24,403 nt of DNA from JBFWYO01 sp050186335 (GTDB lineage Bacteria > Pseudomonadota > Alphaproteobacteria > Bin65): positions 1 to 24,403 of the forward strand of contig JBFWYO010000072.1 in NCBI GenBank assembly GCA_050186335.1, in the 5' to 3' direction. This document shows positions 6,902 through 16,788 of this stretch, piece after piece. How positions within the stretch are numbered: position 1 is the first letter of the stretch; the number at the start of each line of letters is the position of its first letter. Under the pieces are notes generated by a model. That model was given only the letters and a program-made list of their open reading frames with translations. It was not told where the DNA came from and did not search any database. The position numbers were made by a program, and so were the translations under genes.

Positions 6902-8077
6902 ATGAGAATCGCGATAGGAGCGGTGGCGGGTCTGGCTTTGCTGGCCGCAGGCACAGCGGCGGCACAGGATAAGAAAATCAAGATCGGGTTTATCACGACC
7001 CTGACCGGCAACAGCGCGATCTTGGGCGAGGAGCAGAAGAACGGCTGGGATCTCGCGGTCGAACATTTGGGCGGCAAGCTGGGCGGCGTTACGCTTGAAA
7101 CACTGTACGGCGACGACCAGGTGAAGCCGGAAGTCGGCCTTCAAGTGGTCGACACGTTCTTGAATCGGGACAAAGTCGACATGCTCGCCGGCGTGATCTG
7201 GTCGCACGTCATGATGGCGATCCGCGATCCGATCGTGAAGGCGGAGAAGATCATCGTGGGCACCAACGCAGGCCCGAATCCGATCCAGGGCAAGGCCTGC
7301 ACGCCTTATTTCATCAGCACGTCGTGGCCGAACGACCTCAACCACGAAGCGGCGGGGAAGCTGGTCGCCGACGACAAGCGCAAGAAAGTCTTCGTCATGG
7401 CGCCGAATTACCAGGCCGGCAAGGACGCGATCGAAGGCTTCATGCGGCAATACAAGGGCAAGGGCGAAGTCGCGGGTCAGATCCTGTTCAAGGTCGGCCA
7501 AACCGACTTCCAGGCGGAAATGTCCGAGATTGGCGCCAAGAAGCCGGATGCCGTCTGGATCTTCTCGCCCGGCGGCATGGGCATCGCGTTCATGAAGCAA
7601 TGGTCGGGCTCGGCCCATTACAAGACGATCCCGCTCTACTCGTCGTTCTCGGTCGACTATGCGACGCTGCGCCCGATGGGCACCGCGGCGGTCGGCACGT
7701 TCCATACGAACTACTGGGATCCGGACGGCAAGTTCCCGGCCAATCAGAAATTCGTGCAGGCATACATGGCGAAGCACAAGCGCCATCCGTCGCACTTCGC
7801 GGCGCAGTCGTACGATGCGCCGATGCTGATCGACAGCGGCATGAAAGCGGTCAAGGGGGATTTCACCAAGACGAAAGAACTTGTGATGGCCATGCGCAAG
7901 GCCGATTACGCGTCGGTGCGCGGGCCCTATACCTACAACGTCAACCAGTTCCCGGTTCAGAACTACTACAAGCGCGAGGTTTATCTGAAGGACGGCACGC
8001 CGGCGATCCGCACGGTCGGCACGATCTTCACGAACCAGAAGGACGTGTACCACCAAGACTGCAAAATGCCCTGGTAG
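6902..8077 (+). CDS. ABC transporter periplasmic substrate-binding protein (branched-chain/aromatic acid type)
   Basis: The 391-aa protein has a Sec signal peptide (about residues 1-22, MRIAIGAVAGLALLAAGTAA, cleaved before QDKK). The mature part is a two-lobe receptor of the Leu/Ile/Val-binding family, starting IKIGFITTLTGNSAILGEEQKNG-like. Members in Rhizobiales often bind aromatic acids such as benzoates or cinnamates. ATG 6902 has GGAGGAGG at the right distance; an ATG at 6881 would lie before that site and is unlikely. A strong terminator follows directly (8102-8133), so it is monocistronic. No permease or ATPase genes of an ABC importer are in the window, so it is either an orphan receptor or shares a membrane complex encoded elsewhere. 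The ligand is unknown. Confidence 0.9.
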   Translation: MRIAIGAVAGLALLAAGTAAAQDKKIKIGFITTLTGNSAILGEEQKNGWDLAVEHLGGKLGGVTLETLYGDDQVKPEVGLQVVDTFLNRDKVDMLAGVIWSHVMMAIRDPIVKAEKIIVGTNAGPNPIQGKACTPYFISTSWPNDLNHEAAGKLVADDKRKKVFVMAPNYQAGKDAIEGFMRQYKGKGEVAGQILFKVGQTDFQAEMSEIGAKKPDAVWIFSPGGMGIAFMKQWSGSAHYKTIPLYSSFSVDYATLRPMGTAAVGTFHTNYWDPDGKFPANQKFVQAYMAKHKRHPSHFAAQSYDAPMLIDSGMKAVKGDFTKTKELVMAMRKADYASVRGPYTYNVNQFPVQNYYKREVYLKDGTPAIRTVGTIFTNQKDVYHQDCKMPW

Positions 8078-8101
8078 CATCGTGCTCGTTTGAACGGGAA
8101 T

Positions 8102-8133
8102 GGGCCGGCTGAAAACGCCGGCCCTTTCATTTT
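8102..8133 (+). terminator. Rho-independent terminator after the substrate-binding protein
   Basis: A perfect 8-bp GC stem, GGGCCGGC (8102-8109) with GCCGGCCC (8117-8124), and a 7-base loop are followed by TTTCATTTT. It starts 25 bases after the stop codon at 8077. Confidence 0.9.
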
Positions 8134-8164
8134 GGGCGCCAGGCACTCGCTAATATCGGCGACC

Positions 8165-8206
8165 GCATCCTGCGTTGCGCGCGCCTACGCGCGCACCGCG
8201 GGATGC
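8165..8206. repeat. Long intergenic hairpin between convergent genes
   Basis: The 19-base arms 8165-8183 and 8188-8206 pair at 18 of 19 positions (one of these a G-T) around the loop CCTA. The outer part is GCATCCTGCG against CGCGGGATGC. There is no T-run on either side, so it is not a classical terminator. It sits beyond the 3' ends of both the binding protein and the thioesterase operon and may be a palindromic repeat or protect the thioesterase mRNA 3' end. Confidence 0.6.
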
Positions 8207-8237
8207 GCCATCTGAGGGACGGCGCGCCCGTATCGCC

Positions 8238-8651
8238 TCACCCGGCGGCTGCTTTCACTTTCGCGGCCTTGGCCTGCAGGCGCAGCCCCTGTTTCGACTT
8301 GTCGACGGTAAAACGGATGTGCTTGCCGCGCCCGATGGCATCGAGCGCATCGCGCGCCTCCAGATCGAATTTCACGCGCTGGCCTTCCACTTCGGTGACC
8401 GTCGCCTTGATCTCGACCCATTGGCCGATCAGCGTCGGCGCCAAATGGTCGACCTCGATCCGCGCGCCCACGGAGTCTTCGCCCGCATCGTGATGCTGCA
8501 GCAGCAGATCCCGGCACGTCGCTTCCATGTCGCGCACCATGAACGGCGTGCCGTAAACGCGCAATTCGTCGCCCATAAAGCTAATGGTGCGGTCCTTGTC
8601 GATGGTGATCTTGTTGGTGTGGGTGATGCCGGGCTTCAACGTGGCTTTCAT
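8238..8651 (-). CDS. FlK-type hot-dog acyl-CoA thioesterase
   Basis: The 137-aa protein has the single hot-dog domain of the fluoroacetyl-CoA thioesterase (FlK) family. The three residues used by FlK align by eye: Thr35 in YGTPF, Glu43 in DMEATC and His69 in VDHLAPT. The later blocks (ATVTEVEGQRVKFDLEARD, positions about 84-102) also follow the family. It would hydrolyse a short or aromatic acyl-CoA to the free acid. The start ATG 8651 has GAGGAGAG just upstream and lies 18 bp after the stop of ligase 2, so it is the last gene of the ior-ligase operon. In this context release of gentisate, or another hydroxyaryl acid, from its CoA ester is a sensible role. A housekeeping role clearing dead-end CoA esters is the alternative. 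Confidence 0.8.
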   Translation of the reverse strand: MKATLKPGITHTNKITIDKDRTISFMGDELRVYGTPFMVRDMEATCRDLLLQHHDAGEDSVGARIEVDHLAPTLIGQWVEIKATVTEVEGQRVKFDLEARDALDAIGRGKHIRFTVDKSKQGLRLQAKAAKVKAAAG

Positions 8652-8669
8652 CGCGTTGCGCTCTCCTCG

Positions 8670-10226
<1,557 letters not shown>

Positions 10227-10267
10227 TGACCGCGCGGCCTCCCAACCGCTCGTGTCCGCTCGGCGCG

Positions 10268-11869
10268 CTAGCTGGTGGCGGCGAGTTTCGGTTTGGCGCC
10301 CGGCAGGACCATCGCCGAGAGCGCATCGGCTGATGCTTCGCCGAGCGCCTTCGACAGCGAATTGCCGTCCGGGTCGGCCAGCGCCGCATCGCGCGCCTTC
10401 TTGACCAACTCGGCCGCGTGACGCTTGTTGTCGATGGCCGGAATGATGACGGCATGAACGATGCGCATGAAATTGCCCGCGCCGCGCTTGTGCGTATCGC
10501 CATAGCCTTTGATCAGCCGCGCGCATTCGATGACTTCGAGCGCCAGCGCCCGGTCGAAATTAGCCGAGGCCTTGACCAGATCGAGCCAGGCCGAGATCGT
10601 CTTTTGCTCGGTCTTATAGCGGTGCCCGATGCGGCGCATGAAACGCAGCTTGGCGACCATACGCACCTTGGCGAAGCCCCAGATCGTGTCGGTGCGCACA
10701 TACAGGCCGATATGGGTTTTGCGCGCCGCCTTCGGATGCTTTTCCGCCCAGCGCAGCAGCGGCTTGGCGATCGAGGACGGCAGCAGCGAGCAGAATTCCT
10801 CGATGCCCGGCTTCATGAATTCGGTGACCTTGACCACCTGATCGGGCGTCGCCTCGACCTCGCGGCGCACGCGATCGAGGCGCGAGGCGCGGCTTTTCAA
10901 TTGCGCGACGCGGATCAGGTCTTCGAACGTCATGCGCAGCCCGAGATGCCGCGCGGTTTCCTGGGTCATCAGGAAATCGCGGCTGTTCTGCGCCTTCTCG
11001 ATCTCGAGGATCTGGTCGAGACGGTCCAGATACAGTTTCGCGTAGCGCGCGTTCTGGTAATCGAAGCAGCGCGCCGCGGCGGTCAGCACGATCGGCTGGA
11101 TCGATGCGGGATAGGTCTGCTCGATGCGGGTCTTCAGCGCGACCGCCGATGCCGGCAGTTGCGGCGCGGCCGGCACCGGAATCGGACGCGCGACTTTCTT
11201 GGGCCGCGCTTCGAGAATTTCGCCGCGCGCATACGCGAGGCCGGCCTTGAGACCGGCCAGGTTCTGCTTGACCGCCTTGCCTTCCTCTTCAATGCCTTTC
11301 TCGAAGACTTCGGCGGGAATCGGCAACACGCCCGAGCCGGCAATCGCGCCGAGGATCACCGAGTTGATGATCGAGCCGGTATCCTGCGCGGCCTTCTCCA
11401 TGTCGAACAGGATTGCGCGTTTGGACATTTTCTTGGCGCCTTCGACGATCTTTTCGGAATCGAAGCGCCCGTCGCCCATGGCCATCTTTTCGGACATGGT
11501 GAAGATGCGATGCGTGGAGGCGATCAGCGTGGTGCGGTCGGGATCGACGAAACCCTTCTCCATCGCCCGGCCGGTCTCGACCAGTTCGGTCGCAACCATG
11601 AGGTCGATGTCGCCGGGGCCTGGAAACAGGTCCATGACCGGTTCCTTGCCGTCGAGTTCGGCATACGGCACCGGACAGACTTCGATGTAATAGGCCGTGG
11701 CCCCGGTGCGCTGGGCGACCCCCGGAATCGACGTCGCCTGGACCGGCAAACCATGCTTGCGCGCGGCGTTGACCAGCCACGCGGTCAGCACGCCGCCGCC
11801 TTCGCCGCCCATGGCGGCGATCAAAACCGTACTCGGCCTGACCCGTTCACTCGTGACCCGTTCGCTCAT
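10268..11869 (-). CDS. iorB: Indolepyruvate (arylpyruvate) ferredoxin oxidoreductase, beta subunit
   Basis: The 533-aa protein begins with the catalytic gamma/beta domain of 2-oxoacid:ferredoxin oxidoreductases (VLIAAMGGEGGGVLTAWLV at 15-33, then a GVAQRTGATAYY block). After about residue 230 comes a long, mostly helical C-terminal extension. Beta subunits in archaea are only about 200 aa; the long form is typical of proteobacterial enzymes. With IorA it would oxidatively decarboxylate an arylpyruvate to the aryl-acetyl-CoA and reduce ferredoxin. Its ATG follows the iorA stop after one base, so translation is coupled. No ferredoxin gene lies in the window. A role as electron source for the corrinoid enzyme at 3832-5100 is possible but unproven. 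Confidence 0.88.
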   Translation of the reverse strand: MSERVTSERVRPSTVLIAAMGGEGGGVLTAWLVNAARKHGLPVQATSIPGVAQRTGATAYYIEVCPVPYAELDGKEPVMDLFPGPGDIDLMVATELVETGRAMEKGFVDPDRTTLIASTHRIFTMSEKMAMGDGRFDSEKIVEGAKKMSKRAILFDMEKAAQDTGSIINSVILGAIAGSGVLPIPAEVFEKGIEEEGKAVKQNLAGLKAGLAYARGEILEARPKKVARPIPVPAAPQLPASAVALKTRIEQTYPASIQPIVLTAAARCFDYQNARYAKLYLDRLDQILEIEKAQNSRDFLMTQETARHLGLRMTFEDLIRVAQLKSRASRLDRVRREVEATPDQVVKVTEFMKPGIEEFCSLLPSSIAKPLLRWAEKHPKAARKTHIGLYVRTDTIWGFAKVRMVAKLRFMRRIGHRYKTEQKTISAWLDLVKASANFDRALALEVIECARLIKGYGDTHKRGAGNFMRIVHAVIIPAIDNKRHAAELVKKARDAALADPDGNSLSKALGEASADALSAMVLPGAKPKLAATS

Positions 11870-11870
11870 C

Positions 11871-14060
11871 TTAAGCCGCCCGCGCTGCGTCTTCCGCTTC
11901 CAACACGTTCACCGGCAGCGGGCCGAAGCTGATCGGCTCGGGGCTGGTCCAGCGCGCGATCACACGCTTGCGCACGCGGTCCTTGAAGCGTTCCCATGCG
12001 CTGGCGTTGTAGACGATCTCGGCGCGGTAGAACGACGGGCACAGGATGGCCGCGTGGGCCACCTCGCCGCACAGGCCGCAGCCGACGCAGCCGGTGTTGA
12101 CATGCGCGATCGGATCCTTGCGCAGCGGATCGGGATTGGGCTTGATGGTCAGCGACGGGCAGCCGGACATGCGGATGCAGGAATGATCGCCGGTGCACAC
12201 GTCGTCGTCGATGCCGAAGCGTTCGCGCGTGGCGCGCTTGCCTTCCGCGAGCAGCTTGCCGCGCTCGGCCTTGACGCGCCGCTGCTTGGCCAGCATGCAC
12301 TCGCTTTCGGCGATGATGACCTTGAGGCCCTTTTCGGCGGTGGTCATCGCCTCCTTCAGCGTCTCGACCATCTTGCCGACGCTGTAGGTGCGGACCTTCT
12401 TCTGCCACTTGATGCCGAGCGAACGCAGCGTCTCTTCAATCGACATGCCGCTCTTGGCGAAATCGCCCTTCTTCGGCGACGACGGCAGGAACTGCCAGCC
12501 GGTCGCCGAGGTGTAGCCGTTCTTCATGATGATCAGGACCGAATCGTCCTTGTTGAAGACCGAACTGGCGACGCCGGTGGTCAGGCCGTTATGCCAGAAG
12601 CCGCCGTCGCCCATGATCGAGATCACGCGCTTGTCGAAATTGGGCCCGATGCCGGTCGAGCTGGCGAGACCCAGCCCGTAGCCGAGCACCGTATTGCCGA
12701 GATTGAACGGCGCCAGCGTGGAGAAGGTATGGCAGCCGATATCGGCGCTGATATGCGTCTTGCCGAGTTCGCGCTCCATCAGCTTAATCGCGCTGAACAC
12801 CGGGCGTTCCGGACAGCCCGTGCAGAAGGTCGGCGCGCGCGCCGGGACGACGCTGCCGAGATGCGCCTGCGCCTTGGCCTTCAGGCCGAGGATCATCTTC
12901 GGTCGCGCCGCAGCGGCTTCGATGTCCGCGCCGGTCGGCTTGACGTCTTCGATCCACTTCGAGATGCCGCTCTGCATGGCCTCGGCGGTGTATTGGCCGG
13001 CCATCGGCAGCACGTTCTTGCCGTGCACCTTGGTCTGCAGATCCGCCTTGCGCAGCGCCACGTTGACGTGCTGCTCGATGTAGTCCGGGTGGCCTTCCTC
13101 GACCACGATGATGTCTTTCTTGCCGGCGCAGAATGCGGTGATTTCCTCGTCGATCAGCGGGTAGGTGACGTTCAGGCAGTAGATCGGAATGCGCGAATTG
13201 CCATAGAGGTCGGCCAGACCCAGACGATCGAGCGAACGCAGCAGCGTGTTGTACAGGCCGCCCTGGACGATGATGCCGATCTGCGACATGTCGCCGGGGA
13301 ACACTTCGTTGAGCTTGTTGTCGCGGATGAATTTGCGCGCCGCCGGGAAGCGCTTTTCGAATTTCAGTTTTTCCTGCGCATAGGTCGACGGCGCCATGGC
13401 CAGGCGCATGTAGTCGAACTCCGGTTTCTGGATCTTGTTGCGGCCGGAATATTGCGGCATCTTGTTGTCGCGCGCGGTGAAACGGCCCTGGACGTGGCAG
13501 GCCAGAATGCGCAGCTGCACGAAGACCGGCTGGTTGCTGGCTTCGGACAATTCGAACGCTTTTTCGACCGTGTTGACCATCGTCGTCAGATTCGGCCGCG
13601 GATCCATCAGCCAGATCGACGATTTCATCGCGAAGGCATGGCTGCGTTCCTGAATGATCGACGCGCCTTCGCCGTAATCCTCGCCTAGCACGATGACCGC
13701 GCCGCCGATCACGCCGGTGGAGGACAGGTTCGACAGCGCGTCCGCGGCGACGTTGGTGCCGACGGTGGACTTCCAGGTGACCAGGCCGCGGATCGGATAA
13801 TTGATCGAGGCGCCCAGCATGGCGGCCGCACCCGCCTCGTTGGCGCAAATCTCCAGATGGACGCCGTATTCGTCCATGATCTCCTTGGCTTCGGACAGCA
13901 CGTCGACCAAGTGCGAGACCGGTGAGCCTTGATAGCCGCCGACGTAGCTGACGCCCGCCTGCAGGGCCGCCTTGGTGACGGCGAGAATCCCCTCGCCTTC
14001 GAAGGTGGCGCCGTTGCCCAGCTTGAGCAGCTGAACTTCTTTGGCAAACGAACGTTCCAT
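11871..14060 (-). CDS. iorA: Indolepyruvate (arylpyruvate) ferredoxin oxidoreductase, alpha subunit
   Basis: The 729-aa protein has the full domain order: an N-terminal pyrimidine-binding domain (GYQGSPVSHLVDVL, 42-55), a middle transketolase-like domain, a thiamine-diphosphate domain with CTGCPERP (413-420) and GDGGFW (484-489), and a C-terminal ferredoxin-like part with Cys622, 628, 634 and Cys658, 661, 664, 674 for 4Fe-4S clusters. The enzyme family converts arylpyruvates from Trp, Phe or Tyr to aryl-acetyl-CoA, CO2 and reduced ferredoxin. ATG 14060 is preceded by GGAGGGAGAG; a longer start at 14162 has no such site. It is the first gene of the operon iorA-iorB-ligase-thioesterase and is divergent from the MFS gene. 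The substrate in this organism is uncertain, since no aminotransferase or phenylacetate genes are nearby. Confidence 0.9.
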   Translation of the reverse strand: MERSFAKEVQLLKLGNGATFEGEGILAVTKAALQAGVSYVGGYQGSPVSHLVDVLSEAKEIMDEYGVHLEICANEAGAAAMLGASINYPIRGLVTWKSTVGTNVAADALSNLSSTGVIGGAVIVLGEDYGEGASIIQERSHAFAMKSSIWLMDPRPNLTTMVNTVEKAFELSEASNQPVFVQLRILACHVQGRFTARDNKMPQYSGRNKIQKPEFDYMRLAMAPSTYAQEKLKFEKRFPAARKFIRDNKLNEVFPGDMSQIGIIVQGGLYNTLLRSLDRLGLADLYGNSRIPIYCLNVTYPLIDEEITAFCAGKKDIIVVEEGHPDYIEQHVNVALRKADLQTKVHGKNVLPMAGQYTAEAMQSGISKWIEDVKPTGADIEAAAARPKMILGLKAKAQAHLGSVVPARAPTFCTGCPERPVFSAIKLMERELGKTHISADIGCHTFSTLAPFNLGNTVLGYGLGLASSTGIGPNFDKRVISIMGDGGFWHNGLTTGVASSVFNKDDSVLIIMKNGYTSATGWQFLPSSPKKGDFAKSGMSIEETLRSLGIKWQKKVRTYSVGKMVETLKEAMTTAEKGLKVIIAESECMLAKQRRVKAERGKLLAEGKRATRERFGIDDDVCTGDHSCIRMSGCPSLTIKPNPDPLRKDPIAHVNTGCVGCGLCGEVAHAAILCPSFYRAEIVYNASAWERFKDRVRKRVIARWTSPEPISFGPLPVNVLEAEDAARAA

Positions 14061-14323
14061 GTGTCTCTCCCTCCGCCGATCCGAAACCCGGCAGGTTGCT
14101 AAAAAATAGTACAGTTTCCTGTGTGTCTCAAACCGCCTTGTATCATTACTCTGGGGGCACAAACGGCCCTATTCTGAGGCTGTGATAGTGAGGCGAAACT
14201 AAGGATTTTCAAGCGGATTCCGTCGTCTGGGAGCGCACTCGCACTCATGGCGCCCCCGCGACCCTGGCATTTCGGGCGATCCGCCAGGGGTGCTAAGGAA
14301 ATCGGCCGGTCGAAGGGGGTTTT
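14061..14323. promoter_or_regulatory. Divergent control region, iorA / MFS permease
   Basis: In this 263-bp gap the reverse strand at 14104-14117 reads AAACTGTACTATTT, twelve of fourteen bases identical to 6735-6748. On the plus strand TTGTATCATTAC (14139-14150) repeats part of the same word, so the two form an inverted pair about 20 bases apart. TACTAT inside the first motif could be the iorA -10. The remainder of the gap shows no gene that I can support. Confidence 0.4.
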
Positions 14324-15511
14324 GTGCATCAGCGGTGGATCGTCCTGTGGATCATGGTTGGCGTCCGAATCGCCATCGGCTTCCAGTTCCAGGCCGTGGC
14401 CTCGGTTTCGCACCATCTGATCGGCGAATTCTCGCTCAATTTCGCGGAAATCGGCACCATGGTCGGCCTGTACCTGCTGCCCGGCATCGCCTTTGCGCTG
14501 CCCGGCGGCATGATCGGCCATAAGTTCGGCGAACGACGCACGATCATCGTCGGACTGGCCCTGATGACCGTGGGCGGCGTCGTCAGCGCCGTGGGCAAGG
14601 ACGTCGCGCTGTTGTGGACCGGCCGGGCGGTCTGCGGTGCCGGCGTGGTCATGCTGTTCATCATGATGACCAAGACCATCGGCGACTGGTTCGCCGGCAG
14701 GCAATTGTTCCTGGCCATGTCGATCTTCCTCAACGGCTGGCCGGTCGGCATGGGCATCGCCCTGCTGACCCAGGGCTGGCTGGCCGAGCATTTCGGCTGG
14801 CGCACCGTGTTCCTGATCAGTTCGGGCATTTGCGCGGCGGCGTTGCTGACCATGGTGGCGCTGTATCCGCGCCGCGACGCTGCCGAGCACAAGGCCGCCG
14901 CGGCTGCGTTCCGCCTGCGGCTGGGCCTGTCCAACCGCGAACTGCTGATGGTCAGCATCGCCGGAATCCTGTGGACGCTCAACAACAGCACGCAATCCGT
15001 GGTCCAGGCGTTCGGATCGAGCTTCCTGGAATCGCGCGGCATCCCCCGCTTGACCGCCGACCAGCTGCTGAGCCTGAACGTTTGGCTGTCGATCATCGGC
15101 GTGCCGTTCGGCGGATGGATCATCAGCCGCTACGGGCGCCCGAATTTTTTCATGAACGCCTCGTTCGTCGCCGGCGCGCTGGTGATCCTGTTTGTCGCCC
15201 TGGGCGGCGGCGCGGGATTTCTGTTCGCGCTGTTGGGCTGCGTCATCTTTTTCGGCGCCGCCGTGATCGTAACCTTGCCCGCCGAGGCAACGCAGCCGCA
15301 CAACCGGGTGGCGGGCTTCGGCGTGTTCTATTTCTGGTGGTTCGCCGGCATGGCCCTGCTGCCGCCGATCGGCGGCTGGACGCGCGACATCAGCGGCGAT
15401 CCGGCAGCGCCGCTCTATTTCGCCGCCGGCATCGATCTGGCCTGCGTCCTGTTGCTGTTCTGGTTCCGCGCCATGCAGCGCCGCGCGCCGGCATCGCTCG
15501 CGATCCGGTAA
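14324..15511 (+). CDS. MFS permease, probable organic/aromatic acid transporter
   Basis: The 395-aa protein is highly hydrophobic with about twelve predicted membrane spans. The MFS loop signature after span 2 is GGMIGHKFGERRTIIVG (about 61-77). The GTG start at 14324 is preceded by AAGGGGG. There is no obvious in-frame ATG with a better site until residue 11. It is transcribed away from the ior operon and towards the flavin monooxygenase gene, with a 53-bp convergent gap. The family includes cyanate/nitrate- and organic-anion-type carriers. By context it could take up the aromatic acid or export an intermediate. The substrate is not visible in the sequence. Confidence 0.85.
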   Translation: MHQRWIVLWIMVGVRIAIGFQFQAVASVSHHLIGEFSLNFAEIGTMVGLYLLPGIAFALPGGMIGHKFGERRTIIVGLALMTVGGVVSAVGKDVALLWTGRAVCGAGVVMLFIMMTKTIGDWFAGRQLFLAMSIFLNGWPVGMGIALLTQGWLAEHFGWRTVFLISSGICAAALLTMVALYPRRDAAEHKAAAAAFRLRLGLSNRELLMVSIAGILWTLNNSTQSVVQAFGSSFLESRGIPRLTADQLLSLNVWLSIIGVPFGGWIISRYGRPNFFMNASFVAGALVILFVALGGGAGFLFALLGCVIFFGAAVIVTLPAEATQPHNRVAGFGVFYFWWFAGMALLPPIGGWTRDISGDPAAPLYFAAGIDLACVLLLFWFRAMQRRAPASLAIR

Positions 15512-15564
15512 GCAAGCACGTTGGGCGCTCAATTGCAGGGCGGGAGAAAAACCGACGACAACAG

Positions 15565-16788
15565 CTACGGCTGTTCCAACGGCACGGTGAGCGGATTGTA
15601 CGAGTAGAGCCAATTCGCACGCTCGGTATCCATGTTGCGCTTGGCAAAGGCGGCGACCAATTCGTCTTTCGACTGCAGATGGAACAGACCCCGGTTCTGC
15701 CGCGATTCGTCGACGATCCGGCGCGCGCGCGGCATGCGATTATGCTCGTACAGCTTGACCGCATCGGCGATCGTGTCCGACTGGTCGAGCGCGCGCGTGA
15801 GCACCGCCCCGTCCTCGACCGCCATCGCCGCCCCTTGCGCAAGATACGGCAAGGTCGGGTGCGCGGCATCGCCGAGCAGCACCGCGCGCCGGGTGGCCCA
15901 GCGTTCGAGATGCGGATGCACGTTGATCGGCCAGCGATAGCACTCGGTGCGGTCGGTGGTATCGATGATGGTCTGGATGTCCGGATGCCAGCCGGCGAAA
16001 TCCGACTTCAGTTCCGTCCAGGGCCGCTTTTGGGTCCAGGATTCGTCGAGCAGCTCGTCGAGTTCGACCGCGCCGGCGAAATTCAGCAGCGTGCCGCCGC
16101 GCAGGAAATAGATCACCGCGTGCTTGTCGGGCCCGACCCAGATCGAAGATTTGCCGTCGAGGAAGTTTTTCGGCAGTTTTTCCGCCGGCACGGTCAGCCG
16201 CCACGCGGAATCGCCGGTATATTGCGGCTTGTTGGCGCCGACCATTTGCCGGCGCACGGCCGACTTGATGCCGTCCGCACCGATCAGCAGATCGGCTTTG
16301 ACGACGCGGCCGTCGGCCAGTTTCAGCGCAACGCCAGAAGCATCCTCTTCGAATCCGGCCGCGGCGGCGCTCAGATGGATGCAGCCCGGTTTCAGTTCGA
16401 GAATGCGCTTCGCCACGATGGCGTGGAAATCGGCCCGGTGGAGCTGCAGATACGGCGCGCCATGGCGCGCCTCATGGATTTGCGCGAGCGACAATTCCTG
16501 CAGCACCTCGCCGGTGTCGAACAGTCGAAACTGCGTGACCGGCGGCAGGAAGGCGACGGCGCGGAGCTGATCGAGCACGCCCAGATGGCGCATCACCAGC
16601 GTCGCGTTGGCGCTCTGCTGGATGCCGGCGCCGATTTCGCCGAGTACCGGCGCCTGCTCGTAGATCTCGACATCGTAGCCGGCCAGCAGCAGGCACCCCG
16701 CCGCCGCCAGCCCGCCGATGCCGGCCCCGGCGATGATGATCTTGGTGTTGCGCGCGACCAATCGTACCTCCCCTGGCGCGCCGGGCAT
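15565..16788 (-). CDS. Class A flavin monooxygenase, 3-hydroxybenzoate 6-hydroxylase / salicylate hydroxylase-like
   Basis: The 407-aa protein shows the three class A signatures: GAGIGG with Glu44 ending the second strand (21-44, FAD ADP part), the DG motif GADGIKSAVR (170-179) and the GD motif LLGDAAHPTLPYLAQG (304-319). It uses NAD(P)H and O2 to hydroxylate an aromatic acid. Together with gentisate dioxygenase the likely product is gentisate or gentisyl-CoA, made from 3-hydroxybenzoate, salicylate or 4-hydroxybenzoyl-CoA (the last by an NIH shift). Besides ATG 16788, a TTG at 16761 preceded by GGGGAGG is an attractive start and would give MVARNTKIII. It is convergent with the MFS gene and 319 bp downstream of fdsD, so it probably has its own promoter. 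Exact substrate uncertain. Confidence 0.85.
   Translation of the reverse strand: MPGAPGEVRLVARNTKIIIAGAGIGGLAAAGCLLLAGYDVEIYEQAPVLGEIGAGIQQSANATLVMRHLGVLDQLRAVAFLPPVTQFRLFDTGEVLQELSLAQIHEARHGAPYLQLHRADFHAIVAKRILELKPGCIHLSAAAAGFEEDASGVALKLADGRVVKADLLIGADGIKSAVRRQMVGANKPQYTGDSAWRLTVPAEKLPKNFLDGKSSIWVGPDKHAVIYFLRGGTLLNFAGAVELDELLDESWTQKRPWTELKSDFAGWHPDIQTIIDTTDRTECYRWPINVHPHLERWATRRAVLLGDAAHPTLPYLAQGAAMAVEDGAVLTRALDQSDTIADAVKLYEHNRMPRARRIVDESRQNRGLFHLQSKDELVAAFAKRNMDTERANWLYSYNPLTVPLEQP

Noticed and set aside
6836..8146. 436-aa minus-strand open frame
   Set aside because: It is antisense to the substrate-binding protein, which has a signal peptide, ribosome site and terminator.
11697..13688. 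663-aa plus-strand open frame
   Set aside because: It is antisense to iorA and iorB, with the composition typical of high-GC shadow frames.
11871..14060. Pyruvate or 2-oxoglutarate ferredoxin oxidoreductase
   Set aside because: Domain order, the C-terminal ferredoxin part and the separate beta subunit match the indolepyruvate type.
15560..15575. Hairpin AACAGC-TACG-GCTGTT as a terminator for the MFS and monooxygenase genes
   Set aside because: The stem is only six pairs, it overlaps the monooxygenase stop codon and no T-run follows on either strand.
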